Of a stretch of 6,548 nt of DNA, positions 5,875 through 6,548 are shown piece by piece. Position 1 is the stretch's first letter. Each line of letters starts with the position of its first letter. Both the position numbers and the translations under genes were made by a program. Below the pieces are notes generated by a model. The model saw only the letters and a list, made by a program, of their open reading frames with translations. It had not been told where the DNA came from and made no database searches. Source of the DNA: Candidatus Kerfeldbacteria bacterium CG08_land_8_20_14_0_20_43_14 (GTDB lineage Bacteria > Patescibacteriota > Patescibacteriia > PEXW01); assembly GCA_002774575.1 (NCBI GenBank), contig PEXW01000010.1, forward strand, positions 1-6,548. Reading direction: 5' to 3'.

Positions 5875-6134
5875 TGACTTACTATGTTTACGTATTAAAA
5901 AGCCTCAAAGATCAAGGATTTTACATCGGCTCAACGGGCGACTTAAAATCTAGACTTGCACGCCATAATGCTGGCCTATCTAAATCTACAAAAAACCGGA
6001 GACCTTTAAAGCTTGTGCATTTGGAAAAATTCTCAACCCGAAGTGAGGCGCTTAAAAGGGAAAAATTCCTTAAGCGGCAGAAGGGCGGTGATGTTTTTAA
6101 AAGAATTATTAACTATCGCGGGATGGAGCAGTAG
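5874..6134 (+). CDS. GIY-YIG domain endonuclease (YhbQ/UPF0213-like), embedded between tRNA sequences
   Basis: An 86-residue single-domain GIY-YIG nuclease. The first strand is YVYVLKS (4-10), in place of GIY; the YIG element is FYIGS (16-20). The catalytic arginine is R27 in LKSRLARHN (24-32), and the catalytic glutamate is probably E63 in EALKREKFLK (58-67). TKNRRPLKLVHLEKF (39-53) is a typical second-strand region. The core domain is complete and no key residue is missing. Its ATG overlaps the last A of the truncated tRNA copy, directly after CAT. Its last residues (YRGMEQ) and stop TAG are the 5' end of the complete tRNA (18-nt overlap). There is no Shine-Dalgarno, so translation may be weak or leaderless. 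Relatives include housekeeping-like YhbQ proteins and homing nucleases; the tRNA context favours a mobile role, by inference. Confidence 0.9.
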   Translation: MTYYVYVLKSLKDQGFYIGSTGDLKSRLARHNAGLSKSTKNRRPLKLVHLEKFSTRSEALKREKFLKRQKGGDVFKRIINYRGMEQ

Positions 6135-6191
6135 CAGCTCGCCGGGCTCATAATCCGGAGGTCGGGGGTGCAAATCCCCCTCCCGCACCCA
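6117..6191 (+). tRNA. Initiator-like tRNA-fMet (CAT), atypical
   Basis: A cloverleaf can be drawn: acceptor CGCGGGA (6117-6123) with TCCCGCA (6181-6187), leaving the C1xA72 mismatch that marks bacterial initiators; D stem GAGC/GCTC (6126-6129, 6137-6140); anticodon stem CCGGG/TCCGG (6142-6146, 6154-6158) with loop CTCATAA, anticodon CAT at 6149-6151; variable AGGTC; T stem GGGGG/CCCCC (6164-6168, 6176-6180); encoded CCA at 6189-6191. Oddities: the D loop is AGTAGCA without the G18-G19 pair, the T loop is TGCAAAT with G at position 55 instead of U, base 73 is C instead of A, and the third anticodon-stem G pairs with U. It may be a diverged working initiator or a decaying copy. The upstream nuclease gene ends within it. 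Confidence 0.75.
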
Positions 6192-6192
6192 A

Positions 6193-6223
6193 CGTAGCTT
6201 TTTCGCGAAACGAAAAAGCTACG
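6193..6223. repeat. Perfect 13-bp inverted repeat right after the initiator-like tRNA
   Basis: CGTAGCTTTTTCG (6193-6205) and CGAAAAAGCTACG (6211-6223) are exact reverse complements around a 5-nt loop, starting 2 nt after the tRNA CCA. It could form a very stable 3' trailer hairpin guiding tRNA end processing, or halt RNA polymerase. There is no T run after the stem, so it is not a standard intrinsic terminator in either direction. It could also be an interspersed hairpin repeat of this genome. Confidence 0.85.
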
Positions 6224-6246
6224 ACCAAAAGAATTATTAGAGTATT

Positions 6247-6312
6247 GGAAGCCGTAGAGCCAGTGCCAGCATATCAAAATGTTATACTGGCAATACTGGT
6301 TCTGCGGTTTCT
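6247..6312 (+). other. Long imperfect hairpin, possible structured RNA
   Basis: Bases 6247-6264 pair with 6295-6312 over 18 consecutive positions, four of them G-U when read as plus-strand RNA. After a 3-nt bulge (6292-6294), GCCAG (6265-6269) pairs with CTGGC (6287-6291), and after one mismatch three more A-T pairs follow, closing a short AT-rich loop. The G-U pairs would be A-C mismatches in minus-strand RNA, so the fold is better as a plus-strand transcript. No protein-coding signal covers it. It could be a small RNA, a processing element between tRNAs, or the remains of a palindromic mobile element. Confidence 0.55.
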
Positions 6313-6329
6313 TCGTAATCAATTTGTCT

Positions 6330-6380
6330 GGGTAGCTCCCGCCTTTGTCTTACAGACTCCGGCGGGCAATCAGTTGGTTA
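6330..6380 (+). pseudogene. Shattered tRNA 5' relic split by a GC-rich hairpin
   Basis: GGGTAGCTC (6330-6338) and CAGTTGGTTA (6371-6380) together match the GGGTAGCTCAGTTGGTTA start of the intact tRNA (6449-6466), but 32 nt lie between them. That insert contains CCCGCC (6338-6343) pairing with GGCGGG (6361-6366). The two matching pieces are short, so common origin is likely but not proven. Confidence 0.45.
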
Positions 6381-6388
6381 AAAAATGC

Positions 6389-6425
6389 GGCAGGGTAGCT
6401 CAGTTGGTTAGAGCACGGGACTCAT
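6389..6425 (+). pseudogene. Truncated 5' half copy of the downstream CAU tRNA, ending at the anticodon
   Basis: Aligned without gaps at an offset of 56 nt to the intact tRNA at 6445: 6391-6414 is identical to 6447-6470 (24 nt), three bases differ, and GGACTCAT (6418-6425) matches 6474-6481. Identity ends exactly after the CAT anticodon; there is no T arm. The D arm is intact (GCTC 6398-6401 with GAGC 6411-6414). The flanks GCGGCAGG (6387-6394) and CTTGCCGC (6429-6436) can pair over 8 positions, making a 50-nt tRNA-like fold without T arm. Confidence 0.8.
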
Positions 6426-6444
6426 CCGCTTGCCGCCAAATCGT

Positions 6445-6521
6445 GCCAGGGTAGCTCAGTTGGTTAGAGCGGAGGACTCATAAGCCTCAGGTCGTGGGTT
6501 CAAATCCCACCCCTGGTACCA
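6445..6521 (+). tRNA. tRNA with CAT anticodon (elongator Met or Ile2)
   Basis: Acceptor GCCAGGG (6445-6451) pairs with CCCTGGT (6511-6517, first pair G-U). D stem GCTC/GAGC closes AGTTGGTTA, which includes the conserved GG. The anticodon stem is GAGGA/GCCTC (6472-6476, 6484-6488), its fifth pair an A-G mismatch, around loop CTCATAA with CAT at 6479-6481. Variable loop AGGTC, T stem GTGGG/CCCAC, canonical T loop TTCAAAT, A73 and encoded CCA (6519-6521). The Watson-Crick-type first pair excludes an initiator. Whether C34 is turned to lysidine (Ile2) or left as Met cannot be decided by eye. All tertiary-contact bases are standard, unlike the initiator-like tRNA upstream. Confidence 0.92.
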
Positions 6522-6548
6522 GTTCGACTATAGCGGGCAGGTAAGCCC

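Noticed and set aside
5830..6191. Group I intron interrupting the initiator tRNA, with the nuclease as intron-encoded protein
   Set aside because: The downstream tRNA copy is complete by itself, so splicing is not needed. The intervening stretch is almost wholly coding, with no room for an intron core, and the upstream half has a broken D arm.
6201..6210. TTTCGCGAAA as a possible parS site for the ParB encoded here
   Set aside because: It is two bases shorter than the usual TGTTTCACGTGAAACA core with a different centre, and it is part of the larger hairpin. No other parS-like sequence was found.
6245..6454. A 69-codon plus-strand reading frame from a TTG start
   Set aside because: It runs across the hairpin, tRNA relics and the start of the last tRNA; its VAQLVRARDS stretch is the usual false translation of a tRNA gene. 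No Shine-Dalgarno.
6522..6548. Possible start of another tRNA or gene at the right edge (GGGCAGGTAAGCCC forms a small hairpin)
   Set aside because: Too short to identify; no frame or tRNA features can be tested.

Overview
This is a compact, moderately AT-rich bacterial chromosomal segment. The mix of genes fits a streamlined genome such as the Candidate Phyla Radiation (Patescibacteria): a short prolyl-tRNA synthetase without an editing domain, a single-domain GIY-YIG nuclease of a type common in those genomes, tiny membrane proteins with no family I recognise, very short intergenic gaps and often weak ribosome binding sites. This assignment is inferred from gene content. No rRNA is present to confirm it.

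Minus-strand half (1-3956, read right to left). A sigma-70 family factor (3956-2652) carries an unusual C-terminal extension of about 145 residues and ends in a strong intrinsic terminator. Next come parA and parB, the chromosome-partition ATPase and its centromere-binding partner, 10 nt apart. Four very small membrane or secreted proteins follow almost without gaps. Two of them, at 919-707 and at 112 running off the left edge, are clear paralogues with a signal peptide ending before a (V/I)SFNG(S/T)F motif.

Plus-strand half (4096-5696). Divergent from the sigma gene is proS. It is followed by a small unrecognised 86-residue protein that has its own near-consensus promoter, a good Shine-Dalgarno and its own terminator, so it is probably a single-gene transcript.

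tRNA/nuclease region (5749-6548). A promoter leads into a most unusual block: a truncated 5' half of an initiator-like tRNA, a GIY-YIG nuclease gene starting exactly after the CAT anticodon of that half, and an apparently complete initiator-like tRNA in which the nuclease gene's stop codon lies. After two hairpins and a shattered tRNA relic comes a second 5' tRNA half, from a different CAU tRNA and again ending right after CAT. The intact CAU tRNA (elongator Met or Ile2) follows. Both half copies carry new sequence complementary to their own acceptor 5' strand. The repeated breakpoint at the anticodon of CAU tRNAs beside a nuclease gene is the strongest candidate here for an undescribed mobile or homing system. 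The initiator-like tRNA itself lacks several otherwise conserved tertiary-contact bases.
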